Positions 1 to 7,676 of a DNA stretch of 10,293 nucleotides are shown in pieces. The notes under the pieces are model-generated. The model was not told the origin of the DNA and did not search any database. It saw nothing but the letters and a program-made list of their open reading frames with translations. Both the position numbers and the translations under genes were made by a program. This stretch comes from Planctomycetaceae bacterium. GTDB taxonomy: Bacteria > Planctomycetota > Planctomycetia > Pirellulales > Pirellulaceae. The stretch covers positions 1 to 10,293 of the forward strand of contig JAKEHX010000562.1 in assembly GCA_022614795.1 (NCBI GenBank), written 5' to 3'. The first letter of the stretch is position 1; each line of letters opens with the position of its first letter.

Positions 1-830
1 CTCTGACCCGCCTTTACCAAGACCAATTTCCGCCACGCCGCCAGCCCCTGCTAGCAGCGCACGCGGTTCATGCTCCTACAGAAGAAATGGTGCGCTATCA
101 TGCACACAGCGACGACGCACGCAGCATCCATGTGGTGTTCGATAATGGCGACTATTTTGCGCACGTTGCGAAATCAGGGGCAACATTAGATCGATGGAGC
201 CTGAGTTCGTTGCTCCTTGCGGGCGATAAGCAATATGAGAGTCACCGGTCTGAAGAGCTACCGAACTTTATTGGCTTCACAGATATTCTTGGTGGAGTGG
301 GCAGTGAGCGGGGGATCGTCGCAAAGCTCACGCAAGCTCCAATTGAGGCTGTCAATATTGAAAACGTGCAGGGTCCGGAAGGGCGCGACTGCCGTTTGGT
401 TGACGTACGCTTCAACCAGTCGAGCACGTGGAACGGGAGGCAACCCCCGCGCCAATTGAAGGTAGTGGTGGCGAGGGATTACGCGTGGTTGCCTATAAAA
501 ACGGTCGAAATTACTTCGGAGGGAATAATCGCAACTGCATTCATCGATGGGTGGCATCAAGAGGATGAGCGCTGGGTGTGGAGCAGGTGCCGCGGATACG
601 TCGGCACAGATGAACCGGACCCGAAAAAGTTGGTTATGGAGTGGCAACTGAGCCCGGGTTCAAATCCAGCTGATTTCGACACCGGCCGGTGTTTCCTTGC
701 TTACTATGGCATTCCAGAGCCCCAAATCACGCGTTGGCCGAGTTTCTCGATTCCAATTGTTGTGGTCGTTGCGCTCGTAGCGTTGTTCATCGCCTGGCGG
801 TTCCATCGAACCAGAGGGCGCACCACATGA
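1..830 (+). CDS. Hypothetical single-pass membrane protein, 5' end beyond window
   Basis: The frame is open from base 3 to the TGA at 828-830. The first ATG is at 87, but the frame continues upstream without a stop, and the upstream residues (LTRLYQDQFPPRR and onwards) read as plausible protein, so I treat the gene as truncated by the window edge. From ATG 87 it would be 247 residues. Visible parts are a soluble, mixed beta-type region and one hydrophobic helix near residues 220-237 (FSIPIVVVVALVALFIAW), followed by a basic tail rich in Arg. The positive-inside rule predicts a cytoplasmic C-terminus and an exported N-terminal domain, which needs a signal peptide that would lie off-window. A segment around DYAWLPIKTVEI faintly recalls LolA/LolB-like lipoprotein-sorting folds; this is a weak impression. 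The stop overlaps the start of the next gene, so the two are probably translated together. I do not recognise the family. Confidence 0.75.
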   Translation, partial: LTRLYQDQFPPRRQPLLAAHAVHAPTEEMVRYHAHSDDARSIHVVFDNGDYFAHVAKSGATLDRWSLSSLLLAGDKQYESHRSEELPNFIGFTDILGGVGSERGIVAKLTQAPIEAVNIENVQGPEGRDCRLVDVRFNQSSTWNGRQPPRQLKVVVARDYAWLPIKTVEITSEGIIATAFIDGWHQEDERWVWSRCRGYVGTDEPDPKKLVMEWQLSPGSNPADFDTGRCFLAYYGIPEPQITRWPSFSIPIVVVVALVALFIAWRFHRTRGRTT

Positions 831-1747
831 ATATCGTTCCTGGCAGCACGCGACGACACTTGCACGCGGTACCGGCTGATCGGGCTGGATTGACGATGAT
901 TGAATTGGTAGTGGTGATAGGAATCATCGGCGTCCTGGTAGCGCTCTTGCTGCCAGCGGTTCAAGCGGCGAGGGGATCCGCACGTCGCATGTCCTGCGCG
1001 AACAATGCACGGCAGGTTGGTATCGGGCTAATCCATCACTCGGATGTGCACGGTGCGCTCCCGTCAGGAACGGGTAGCATTGCGGGCATGTACCCTTTCC
1101 AAGGCTGGCTGGCCAAAGTCCTGCCGTTCATCGAGCAGCGTGCGATTGCCGATGAAACGGAGCAGTCATATGTCGCTCAGCGTTTGCCTTTTGGAGCAGT
1201 GAACCACTACCATCTTGCAACTCACATTCGTGCGTTTTCATGTCCCGAAGACTCTCGCACTCTCAACGTAGTTTTGTCAGCAAAGAACGGCATCTTGGTG
1301 GGCCCCGCGGCATTGTTGGGAGTGAATGGGGAGAATCACACTGTATCAAACGGTGTGTTGTATTACCGGTCGGCAATCCGTCTCGCGGATGTAACTGATG
1401 GCCTATCCAATACGATTGCCTTCGGTGAACGTCCGCTTAGTCCCGGCAATGATTTTGGTTGGTGGTATGCGGGAGTGGGATTCGATGGGCTTGGTACGGC
1501 GGACCATACTTTGGGGCTTTATGAGATTGGTCCGAGCGGTGCTCCGGAGCATGCAGTGTGCGGGAATGGCCCATTTGGCTTTGGACCAGGCAAGTTGAAG
1601 GATGAGTGTTCGGCATTGCACTTTTGGAGCCTGCACGCTGGCGGGGGGCATTTCACGCATTTGGACGGTGCCGTGCGATTTATGAATTATGCGGACGCAC
1701 CCTTGGCGCGGGCATTGAGTACCCGCGCAGGTGCAGAAGCCTTTTAG
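827..1747 (+). CDS. DUF1559 family pseudopilin-like protein
   Basis: A 306-residue protein with a type IV pilin/type II secretion prepilin N-terminus: a basic leader, then G21|LTMIE with the conserved Glu at +5 (E26), then a long hydrophobic helix (IELVVVIGIIGVLVALLLPA) ending in the AVQAARG motif typical of planctomycete DUF1559 proteins. The middle contains the family motif DGLSNTIAFGER and a Trp-rich GWWYAG segment. Near the C-terminus is the H-X9-DG signature (H270, D280, G281) followed by AVRFM. Members are thought to be cleaved and methylated by a PilD-type peptidase and to reach the envelope; their precise function is largely unknown. The ATG at 827 was chosen over upstream in-frame starts because it begins just before the pilin leader, overlaps the preceding stop as ATGA, and has a GAGGG Shine-Dalgarno at 814-818. 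Low GC use compared with the genes to its right. Confidence 0.93.
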   Translation: MNIVPGSTRRHLHAVPADRAGLTMIELVVVIGIIGVLVALLLPAVQAARGSARRMSCANNARQVGIGLIHHSDVHGALPSGTGSIAGMYPFQGWLAKVLPFIEQRAIADETEQSYVAQRLPFGAVNHYHLATHIRAFSCPEDSRTLNVVLSAKNGILVGPAALLGVNGENHTVSNGVLYYRSAIRLADVTDGLSNTIAFGERPLSPGNDFGWWYAGVGFDGLGTADHTLGLYEIGPSGAPEHAVCGNGPFGFGPGKLKDECSALHFWSLHAGGGHFTHLDGAVRFMNYADAPLARALSTRAGAEAF

Positions 1748-1819
1748 TCCCCATAGGCACTTCTGCGTTAGGCGCGGACCATTATGGTGTCCGGCCAGAT
1801 GCAACTCCACGAGCGGGGA

Positions 1820-2713
1820 CTATGTAGAGTCTTCCCACTGCTCGATCGTTTTCGGCCAGTCGTCCCGCAGCAACCGCGATAGCGAGCGGTCGGCCAAAAG
1901 CTTGCCGCCGGTCTGGCAGCGCGGGCAGTAGTTCGTCTCATTCTCGGCATAGACGATTCGCTGCACTGCCGTGCCGCAGACCGGGCAGGGCTGGCGAAAG
2001 CGGCCGTGGACGGCCATCTCCGGGCGAAACGCCGTGACCTTCTCCGGGAACTTGTCCTGAGCCTGGGCCGTCAATCGCGCCGTCCACTGGCCCAGCACCG
2101 AGCGTACCGCGGCGAAGAGCTGGTCGATCTGCTCTGGCGTTAGGCGGCTGGTGAGGACGACCGGCGAGAGGCGGGCCGCGTGCAGGATTTCGTCGGAATA
2201 GGCATTGCCGATGCCCGCAAATAGCCGCGGGTCGGCCAGGGCCCGCTTGAGCGTGTGGTTTTCGCGCGTGAGTGCGGCGCGGAATTCCGCCGCCGAGCAG
2301 TCGAGCGGCTCGATGCCGCCGCGGTCGTGCTGGGCCAGCGCCGCCTTGCCGCGGACGACGTGCAGCGAGGCCCGCTTCTTCTGACTGGCTTCGGTCAGCA
2401 TCAGAGTGCCTGTGGAAAACGCAAAGACCGCGAGGTCGTTCTTCCCGGTCGGCCGCATGCCTGCCTTTCGCCAGTGGAAGCGGCCCGCGATCATCAGGTG
2501 GAACACAATGTACAGCTCGTCCGCGAAATGCCAGACAATCCGCTTGCCGATTCGCGAGAGATCTTGCACCGTCTGCCCTTCCAGCGAAAACAGGTCGGGC
2601 TCGACGGTCCGCACCAGGAATGGGCTTTTGACCGTGATTTTCTCAAGTGGTTGACCGACGATTCGGGGGCGAAGGGCTGTCAGGTAGCTCAGGATGTCGG
2701 GAAGTTCGGGCAT
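1820..2713 (-). CDS. Fpg/Nei-family DNA glycosylase (formamidopyrimidine-DNA glycosylase-like)
   Basis: A 297-residue base-excision repair enzyme that would remove oxidised bases and cut the backbone by beta-elimination. It starts MPELPD, giving the catalytic N-terminal Pro and Glu after Met removal. Lys57 in RIGKRIVW matches the conserved beta-hairpin lysine. The helix-two-turn-helix signature GIGNAYSDEILHAARLSP begins at residue 167. A C4 zinc finger has spacing C243-X2-C246-X16-C263-X2-C266. Two departures from E. coli MutM: the void-filling loop motif DPRRFG is replaced by QKKRASL (about 111-117), and the zinc-finger arginine of GRGT is replaced in the segment ENETNYC. About 31 residues follow the last cysteine (QTGGKLLADRSLSRLLRDDW), an extension I recall from a widespread Fpg-like subfamily. 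The start at 2713 is supported by MPELPD and a GGAG site. The gene overlaps the methyltransferase end by 25 bp. I withhold the symbol mutM because of the altered motifs. Confidence 0.93.
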   Translation of the reverse strand: MPELPDILSYLTALRPRIVGQPLEKITVKSPFLVRTVEPDLFSLEGQTVQDLSRIGKRIVWHFADELYIVFHLMIAGRFHWRKAGMRPTGKNDLAVFAFSTGTLMLTEASQKKRASLHVVRGKAALAQHDRGGIEPLDCSAAEFRAALTRENHTLKRALADPRLFAGIGNAYSDEILHAARLSPVVLTSRLTPEQIDQLFAAVRSVLGQWTARLTAQAQDKFPEKVTAFRPEMAVHGRFRQPCPVCGTAVQRIVYAENETNYCPRCQTGGKLLADRSLSRLLRDDWPKTIEQWEDST

Positions 2714-3324
2714 CGCGCTTCTCCAACATACATCTCCCCGATCAGCCGGGGCACGCCAGCCAATGGCGCGCGATCGAGGGCCGTGATTCCCAATCCCGCC
2801 TCGCGGACGAGGCGCTCGATCGGGCGGTTCAAGTGGCACCCGCAGGCCCACCACTTTTGCAGCGGATTCAGGCGGTCCTGCCAGCGGGCAATCGAGCGGC
2901 TGTCGCTGCGGCCGTGCTCGGCAAAGTAGAAGTGGCCGTCGGGCTTGAGCACGCGGCGCAGCTCGGCCAGCGCGGCGGCGACGTCAGGAATCGTACAGAG
3001 CGTGAACGTGCTGACGGCGCAGTCAAACGTCGCGGATTCAAACGGCAGGCGCTCAGCGGTTGTCTGTACGGTGACGATGTGCCGTGCCCGGCAGGCATCC
3101 ATGCGGCGCTTGACCCGCGCGGGAAGCAAACGCTCGCTGTCGAGCAGCGTGAGGCTGGTCACCGCGGAACGGTAGAAGGGCAGGTTCAGCCCTGTGCCAA
3201 ACCCGATCTCCAGCACCCGCCCAGCCGCCGGCTCGACAACCCGCTGCCGCAGCTGGCCAACGGCCGCCCCCGAGAGCGCCCAATCCTGGAGTGGGGCCAG
3301 GCAATAGTCTTGGTAGAGGCTCAT
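2689..3324 (-). CDS. Class I SAM-dependent methyltransferase (Methyltransf_11 / METTL7-like)
   Basis: A 211-residue protein with a Rossmann-type methyltransferase core. Motif I is VLEIGFGTGLNLPFY (residues 37-51), the acidic ribose-binding residue is D62 in LTLLDSE, a post-motif II segment is ERLPFESATFDCAVS (91-105), and the late motif is RRVLKPDGHFYFAEHG (123-138). The C-terminal segment GCHLNRPIERLVREAG (162-177) resembles the METTL7/UbiE-like branch, whose bacterial members are poorly characterised; the substrate cannot be told from sequence. No signal peptide is seen, so it is cytoplasmic. The ATG at 3324 shares its A with the TGA of the sigma-factor gene (TGATG), and no Shine-Dalgarno precedes it, so translation probably depends on reinitiation after the sigma factor. 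Its 3' end overlaps the glycosylase start. Confidence 0.9.
   Translation of the reverse strand: MSLYQDYCLAPLQDWALSGAAVGQLRQRVVEPAAGRVLEIGFGTGLNLPFYRSAVTSLTLLDSERLLPARVKRRMDACRARHIVTVQTTAERLPFESATFDCAVSTFTLCTIPDVAAALAELRRVLKPDGHFYFAEHGRSDSRSIARWQDRLNPLQKWWACGCHLNRPIERLVREAGLGITALDRAPLAGVPRLIGEMYVGEARCPNFPTS
2721..2726 (-). promoter_or_regulatory. Ribosome binding site of the Fpg-like gene
   Basis: On the minus strand TTGGAG lies here, with 7 bases (AAGCGCG) between GGAG and the ATG at 2713-2711. It decides for the MPELPD start over a longer in-frame reading that would extend to about 2854 inside the methyltransferase gene. The site itself lies within the methyltransferase coding region. Confidence 0.75.
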
Positions 3325-3941
3325 CAGGCCAGCCGGCTGGGGGCGGCATCGTCGCCCAGCAAATCCTGGAGCTTTTTGAGCGACCGCGTGAGCATCACCC
3401 GGACCGCAGCGTCGGTTTTGCCCAGTTTTTCCGCGATTTGCTTGCTCGGCAGATTTTCAACGTAACGCATGCGCAGCGCCTCGCGCTGCTCTTCCGGCAG
3501 CTTTTGTAGGGCCTCTTGCAGCAAGGCCTCGCGGGCGTTGCGCGAGAAGGCCTGGCTGGGGGTGGTCATGCTGGCGACCAGCATATTGATCAGCCCGGCG
3601 GGCCGGCTTTCGGTGCCGCCGCTCGATCCGAGCGGCACTTCGCGGCCGGCGTCGCGCTTCTTCGCGTCGAAGAACCGGCGGTGCAAGTCGATGATCCGCC
3701 GCTCCGCGATCTGGCAGAGCCACGAAAACGGGTCGCGCTCGCCCAGGTCGGTCGTCGGCAGGGCCCGCACTGCCTCGGCGCTCGTCTCCTGGAAGATGTC
3801 GTCGGGCTCGACCTTGCGGCGCAGGGCCGTCCCGAGCTGCCGCTCGATGAACGCCATGAGCTGCGGCCGGTGCGACTGGAGGAAGCTGGCCAGCGCGTCG
3901 GCGTCGTGGCGCTTCAGACGGGCGATGATGTCGTCAGCCAT
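3324..3941 (-). CDS. ECF RNA polymerase sigma factor (planctomycete type)
   Basis: A 205-residue sigma-70 family protein of the ECF type. The region-2 domain covers about residues 22-93: FIERQLGTALRRKVEPDDIF, then QETSAEAVRAL and WLCQIAERRIIDLHRRFFD. Region 4 covers about 138-195, with LPEEQREALRMRYVENLPS, then KQIAEKLGKTDAAVRVMLTR as the promoter-binding helix-turn-helix. There is no region 3. I chose ATG 3941; an in-frame TTG at 3974 would add 11 residues but has no ribosome site and no family support. No obvious Shine-Dalgarno precedes ATG 3941 either. It is the first gene of the sigma-methyltransferase-glycosylase operon and is divergent from a Ser/Thr kinase. No anti-sigma factor gene is adjacent in the window, so control through the kinase, or through transcription, is an inference. 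ECF groups linked to Ser/Thr kinases are known in planctomycetes. Confidence 0.92.
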   Translation of the reverse strand: MADDIIARLKRHDADALASFLQSHRPQLMAFIERQLGTALRRKVEPDDIFQETSAEAVRALPTTDLGERDPFSWLCQIAERRIIDLHRRFFDAKKRDAGREVPLGSSGGTESRPAGLINMLVASMTTPSQAFSRNAREALLQEALQKLPEEQREALRMRYVENLPSKQIAEKLGKTDAAVRVMLTRSLKKLQDLLGDDAAPSRLA

Positions 3942-4012
3942 GTCGCGTAGTGTAGCCAATTCGCGATGGCTCAACTACAACGACAGTTTGTCCGCTCCGC
4001 CCGGTTCTGTCG
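3942..4012. promoter_or_regulatory. Divergent intergenic region between sigma factor and kinase
   Basis: This 71-bp spacer separates the two divergent starts, so the promoters of the sigma operon and the kinase must lie here or inside the opposing genes' 5' ends. I see no convincing -35/-10 pair and no clear Shine-Dalgarno for either gene. The role is inferred from geometry alone. Confidence 0.4.
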
Positions 4013-6262
4013 ATGTCGCTGCATTTGACTTCCGAAACCGCCTCGCGCGCCTGGGACGATCTGGCCCAGCGGCTGGAGCGGTTTATCGCGACCTGGGACG
4101 GCGGCGGCGAACCGACGCTGGCCGAGTTTCTGCCCGCCGAGCCGCCATCGCACCGCCGGTTCGTGCTAGTCGAATTGATCAAGGTCGATCTCGAACAGCG
4201 GACGGCCAAGGGCAAAGAGAAACGCCTGCCGGACTATGTCGTCGAATACCCCGAGCTGATCGAGCAAAAAACGGGCGAGCCGTCGTGCGATTTAATCTAC
4301 GAGGAGTTCCACATCCGCCGCGGCGCGGGGCAGGCGGTCACATTATCCGAGTATTGCATGCGATATCCCAAGTCGGCGGCGGCGCTCAAGCGGCTGATGG
4401 GGACGGAAGGGGTTTCGGTCACGACGCAAATGTTCTCGCCGGCCAAGAAGGTGGTTGGGGTCACGGCCGGTCAGAAGCTCGACGACTTCGAATTGATCGT
4501 CGAGCTGGGGAAGGGGGCGTTTGCGAGCGTCTATTTGGCTAAACAGGTCTCGATGCAGCGACTGGTCGCGCTGAAGGTCTCTGCCGACAAGGGGAACGAG
4601 CCGCGGACGTTAGCGACGCTGGACCATCCGAATATCGTCCGCGTGTTCGACCAGCGGCAGCTGCCTCAGCAGCGATTGCGGCTCTTGTACATGCAATTCG
4701 CGCCGGGCGGCACGCTGTCGGACGTGGTGAACAGGGTGCGGGAGACGCCGCCACCGGTGCGCACGGGGGCGATGCTCATGGTTTCCGTCGGCGAGGCCAT
4801 GCAAAAGGCCGGGCAGCTTCCGCCGGAAGATTCCACCTGGCGGCGGCGAATGTCCGCGGCGCCCTGGCCTGAAACGGTATGCCGAATGGGCACGCAACTG
4901 GCTCAAGCCCTCGATCATGCACACAAGCAGGGAGTGCTCCACCGCGATGTCAAGCCGGCGAACGTGCTGCTCTCGTCAGACGCGGCCCCGAAGCTGGCCG
5001 ATTTCAACATCAGCTTCTCCTCGCAGATCGAAGGAGCGACGCCCGCTGCCTATTTCGGCGGCAGCGCGGCGTATATGTCGCCGGAACAATTGGAGGCTTG
5101 CAATCCGGATCATGAGCGCCGTCCGGAGGACCTCGACGGCCGCAGTGACCTCTATTCGCTGGCGGTGCTCTTGTGGGAATTGCTCTATGGCGAGCGGCCC
5201 TTTGCCGACGAGGAGATGTCCGGGGTCTGGTCGCGGGACCTCGACAAGATGGTCAAGCTACGGCGCAGCGAGCAGCCGTATCGTCCGCCGGGAATTGCCG
5301 ATCCCGTGACCATGCGCCTGGAGCAGGTGCTGACGAAGGCCCTGGCGCCGGAGCGCGACGATCGTCAACCGGACGGTTCGGCGCTGGCCCGTGAGATCGC
5401 GCTCTGTTTGAATCCACGGGCCTGGGACCTGGTGAACGACTTGGGGACCGGCTGGCGGAAGTTTGCCCTGCAACATCCGCTGTGGTCGCTGGTGGCTGTC
5501 AATCTGCCGCCGTTTCTATTAGCTGGTGGATTCAATTTTTGGTACAACCGCGCAACTTTCATCAACAATCAGCCCGATACGACGCGCTTCGCGTTTCATG
5601 TCACCGCAGGATTTGTAAACGGGCTCCTGTATCCTATTGGAATTGCCCTGGTCTTTACCTACATCTGGTCGATGGCGCGGACGGTGAGCCGCGTTGCACG
5701 CAACGAACCGGTCCCGCAGCCTGAATTGGTCGACGCGCGTCGCCGGAGCATGCTGGCCGGTCACGTCATCGCACTGGTTAGCCTTTTCCTCTGGGTCATT
5801 GCGGGATTCACGTTTCCAACGGTCCTGTGGCTTACGGTAACGGGCTTCCCTGTCGGGGAAGGCTATGCTCGCTTCGTACCGGCGATGGTCCTGTGCGGTT
5901 TGATCTCGTGCTGTTTCCCGTTCCTGGCGACGACGTGGATGTGCATCCGCATGTTTTTCCCATCGCTACTCGTGAAGGCTTCGCCGGAGCCGCAAGAGCA
6001 GCGGCAGCTCATCGCACTTAGCAAACAGGCCAGTTGGTACTTTGTGATGTCGGTCGTCGTGCCATTCCTGGCCTTGGTTCTGGCGCTGTTCAGCGGTCCA
6101 GACGGGCGCAATCCGACCGTCGTCTTAATTGCGGCCAGCGTCGCCGGGTTTTTCGCTGCCTTTGCGACTTACAACCGCATCCGCAGCGATCTGGCCGCAT
6201 TGACCATCGCGACGCGGCCGGCCGACATGGTTGGGACGGTGACGGATTCGGTGGATTTTTAG
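4013..6262 (+). CDS. Ser/Thr protein kinase with six-helix membrane C-terminus
   Basis: A 749-residue Hanks-type kinase. Residues 1-155 are a soluble N-terminal region containing ELIKVDLEQR and LPDYVVEYPEL, which recall the preamble of many planctomycete kinases. The kinase domain runs about 159-467: glycine loop LGKGAFASV (165-173), VALK lysine K188, candidate helix-C Glu E196, catalytic loop HRDVKPANVLL (D312, N317), DFN in place of DFG (D330-F331-N332), SPEQ (356-359), helix-F Asp D379, and an Arg near 451. All core catalytic residues are present, so activity is plausible. After it come about six hydrophobic segments near 488-510, 530-552, 581-607, 621-645, 674-696 and 700-720. An even number places both ends in the cytoplasm. 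No WD40, TPR or PASTA sensor repeats follow, so the membrane bundle is the likely signal input. ATG 4013 is the only ATG start after the upstream in-frame stop; no clear ribosome site precedes it. Confidence 0.93.
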   Translation: MSLHLTSETASRAWDDLAQRLERFIATWDGGGEPTLAEFLPAEPPSHRRFVLVELIKVDLEQRTAKGKEKRLPDYVVEYPELIEQKTGEPSCDLIYEEFHIRRGAGQAVTLSEYCMRYPKSAAALKRLMGTEGVSVTTQMFSPAKKVVGVTAGQKLDDFELIVELGKGAFASVYLAKQVSMQRLVALKVSADKGNEPRTLATLDHPNIVRVFDQRQLPQQRLRLLYMQFAPGGTLSDVVNRVRETPPPVRTGAMLMVSVGEAMQKAGQLPPEDSTWRRRMSAAPWPETVCRMGTQLAQALDHAHKQGVLHRDVKPANVLLSSDAAPKLADFNISFSSQIEGATPAAYFGGSAAYMSPEQLEACNPDHERRPEDLDGRSDLYSLAVLLWELLYGERPFADEEMSGVWSRDLDKMVKLRRSEQPYRPPGIADPVTMRLEQVLTKALAPERDDRQPDGSALAREIALCLNPRAWDLVNDLGTGWRKFALQHPLWSLVAVNLPPFLLAGGFNFWYNRATFINNQPDTTRFAFHVTAGFVNGLLYPIGIALVFTYIWSMARTVSRVARNEPVPQPELVDARRRSMLAGHVIALVSLFLWVIAGFTFPTVLWLTVTGFPVGEGYARFVPAMVLCGLISCCFPFLATTWMCIRMFFPSLLVKASPEPQEQRQLIALSKQASWYFVMSVVVPFLALVLALFSGPDGRNPTVVLIAASVAGFFAAFATYNRIRSDLAALTIATRPADMVGTVTDSVDF

Positions 6263-6280
6263 CCGCGGTCTGATAACGCG

Positions 6281-7621
6281 CTACTCGGCAATGCAGTACA
6301 AGTACTTCTTGCCGCGCAGAAACAGCTCCTTGCCAGCGATTGCCGCCGAGGCATCGATGTCGTCGCTCAGCTTGTTGGTCGCGAGCACCTCGAACATGTC
6401 GGCGTGGCGAATCACCAGCGTCACCCCTTCGCGCGACGTGAGATAGACGCGGCCGGCGGCGCCGACGGGCGACGAATAGATGCGGCGAATCTCGGGCAGC
6501 CGCTGGCGGTCGATGAGCAGCTTGCCGGTTGCGGCATCGGCACAAGAGAGGATGCCATCGTTGGACTGTAGAAAATAGAGGCGGTGATCATAGAGCAGCG
6601 GCGAGGGGACGTAGGGGGTGCCGCGGTCGAGCTTCCAGGCAATCTTGCCGGTGCCGGTCAGGTCGCCGCTGGCATCGAGCGGCAAGGCGAACAGGGCACT
6701 GCCGCGATAGCCGCTCATGCAAAAAACGACCTTGTCGTTGGCAACTGGAGAGGGAGTGACGTTGCTGACCTGGCCGCCGCACTCCCACAGCAACTCGCCG
6801 CTGGCAAGGTCGTAGCTGCGGACCTTGTTGCTGGCATTGGTGACGACCTGCGTGCGGCCACCGCGCTGGACAATGAGCGGCGTCGCCCAGGCGCTCTTCT
6901 CGTCGCGGTCCTTCCGCCACAGCACTTCGCCCGTGGCAGCCTGCTGGGCGACGATGAACGACTGGCCGTCGTGGTCCCACGTCGTGACCAGCGTATCGCC
7001 GAAGAGGGCGGGCGAGCTGCTTTCGCCGAAGCTCAGCCTCGTCGAGAGGTCGCCAAAGTCCTTTTGCCACTTCGGATTGCCCTCGACGTCGAAGCAGAAC
7101 ACGCCGCGCGAGCCGAACGAGGCGAACAGGAACTTGCCGTCGGTGATGGGCGTGGCCGAGGCGAAGTCGTTGTCGGGGTGATGCCCTTCGTGCGGGAGCT
7201 GCTCGATGGCGGTCCTTTGCCACAGGGTATTGCCCGTCGCCCGGTCGAAGCAGAGCACGACGAACTGATGAATGCGGTTGGGAAACACGATGCCAAACTG
7301 CCGCATCGGCTGGTCTTTGGGATCGGGGACGGAATCGACTTTGCGGTCGGTTTCGATCGCCGTGAGCAGGAAGATGCGGTCATTCCAAATGATCGGGGTC
7401 GAGCTGCCCACGCCCGGCACTTCGACTTTCCAGCGGATGTTCTCGGTCTCGCTCCACCGGGTCGGCGGATCGCCCTGAGGCGCGACTCCCGCGGCGAGGG
7501 GCCCGCGGAGCTGGTGCCAGTTGGAAAGCGTGGCGAGATCCTGGGCAGTGGCTGGATCCTGGATAAGCGCCGAAGCGGAGAAAACGAAGCACAGGACGGC
7601 CAGCGAGGTGCACAGTCGCAT
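6281..7621 (-). CDS. Secreted PQQ-like beta-propeller repeat protein
   Basis: A 446-residue exported protein. Residues 1-27 form a signal peptide (hydrophobic core LAVLCFVFSASAL, likely cleavage after ATAQ). The rest shows repeated strands of the PQQ/BamB-like propeller type: ATGNTLWQRT (128-137), EGNPKWQKDFG (180-190), ATGEVLWRKD (229-238), ASGELLWECGG (273-283), GTGKIAWKLDRG (323-334) and ATGKLLIDRQ (364-373), each with the G-x-x-x-W type turn or a variant. Tryptophan docking motifs fit a seven- or eight-bladed propeller. Quinone binding or dehydrogenase catalysis is not shown, and no calcium/PQQ active-site set was identified, so this is more likely a binding or scaffold protein than an enzyme. 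A good ribosome site, AAGGAA (7628-7633), lies before the ATG. It follows the HEAT gene by 55 bp on the same strand, so co-transcription is likely. It converges on the kinase gene with an 18-bp gap. Confidence 0.9.
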   Translation of the reverse strand: MRLCTSLAVLCFVFSASALIQDPATAQDLATLSNWHQLRGPLAAGVAPQGDPPTRWSETENIRWKVEVPGVGSSTPIIWNDRIFLLTAIETDRKVDSVPDPKDQPMRQFGIVFPNRIHQFVVLCFDRATGNTLWQRTAIEQLPHEGHHPDNDFASATPITDGKFLFASFGSRGVFCFDVEGNPKWQKDFGDLSTRLSFGESSSPALFGDTLVTTWDHDGQSFIVAQQAATGEVLWRKDRDEKSAWATPLIVQRGGRTQVVTNASNKVRSYDLASGELLWECGGQVSNVTPSPVANDKVVFCMSGYRGSALFALPLDASGDLTGTGKIAWKLDRGTPYVPSPLLYDHRLYFLQSNDGILSCADAATGKLLIDRQRLPEIRRIYSSPVGAAGRVYLTSREGVTLVIRHADMFEVLATNKLSDDIDASAAIAGKELFLRGKKYLYCIAE

Positions 7622-7676
7622 CGAGGATTCCTTGAGTGGCGGTATCGCAGATGGGTGGGATCGTTAGGGGCGGGTT

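Noticed and set aside
1776..1792. Possible hairpin terminator between the converging pseudopilin and glycosylase genes
   Set aside because: GGACC and GTCC arms pair only with a two-base bulge and no T-tract follows; too weak to call.
2714..2854. Upstream in-frame extension of the glycosylase
   Set aside because: The catalytic Pro must be the second residue, so the MPELPD start is required; the extension lies inside the methyltransferase gene.
3469..4542. Plus-strand open frame spanning sigma factor and kinase starts
   Set aside because: It overlaps two well-supported genes in other frames and shows low-complexity Arg/Ser/Ala composition.
6263..6280. Possible bidirectional terminator between kinase and propeller genes
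   Set aside because: Only 18 bases with CGCG at each side; the stem is too short and lacks a T-tract.
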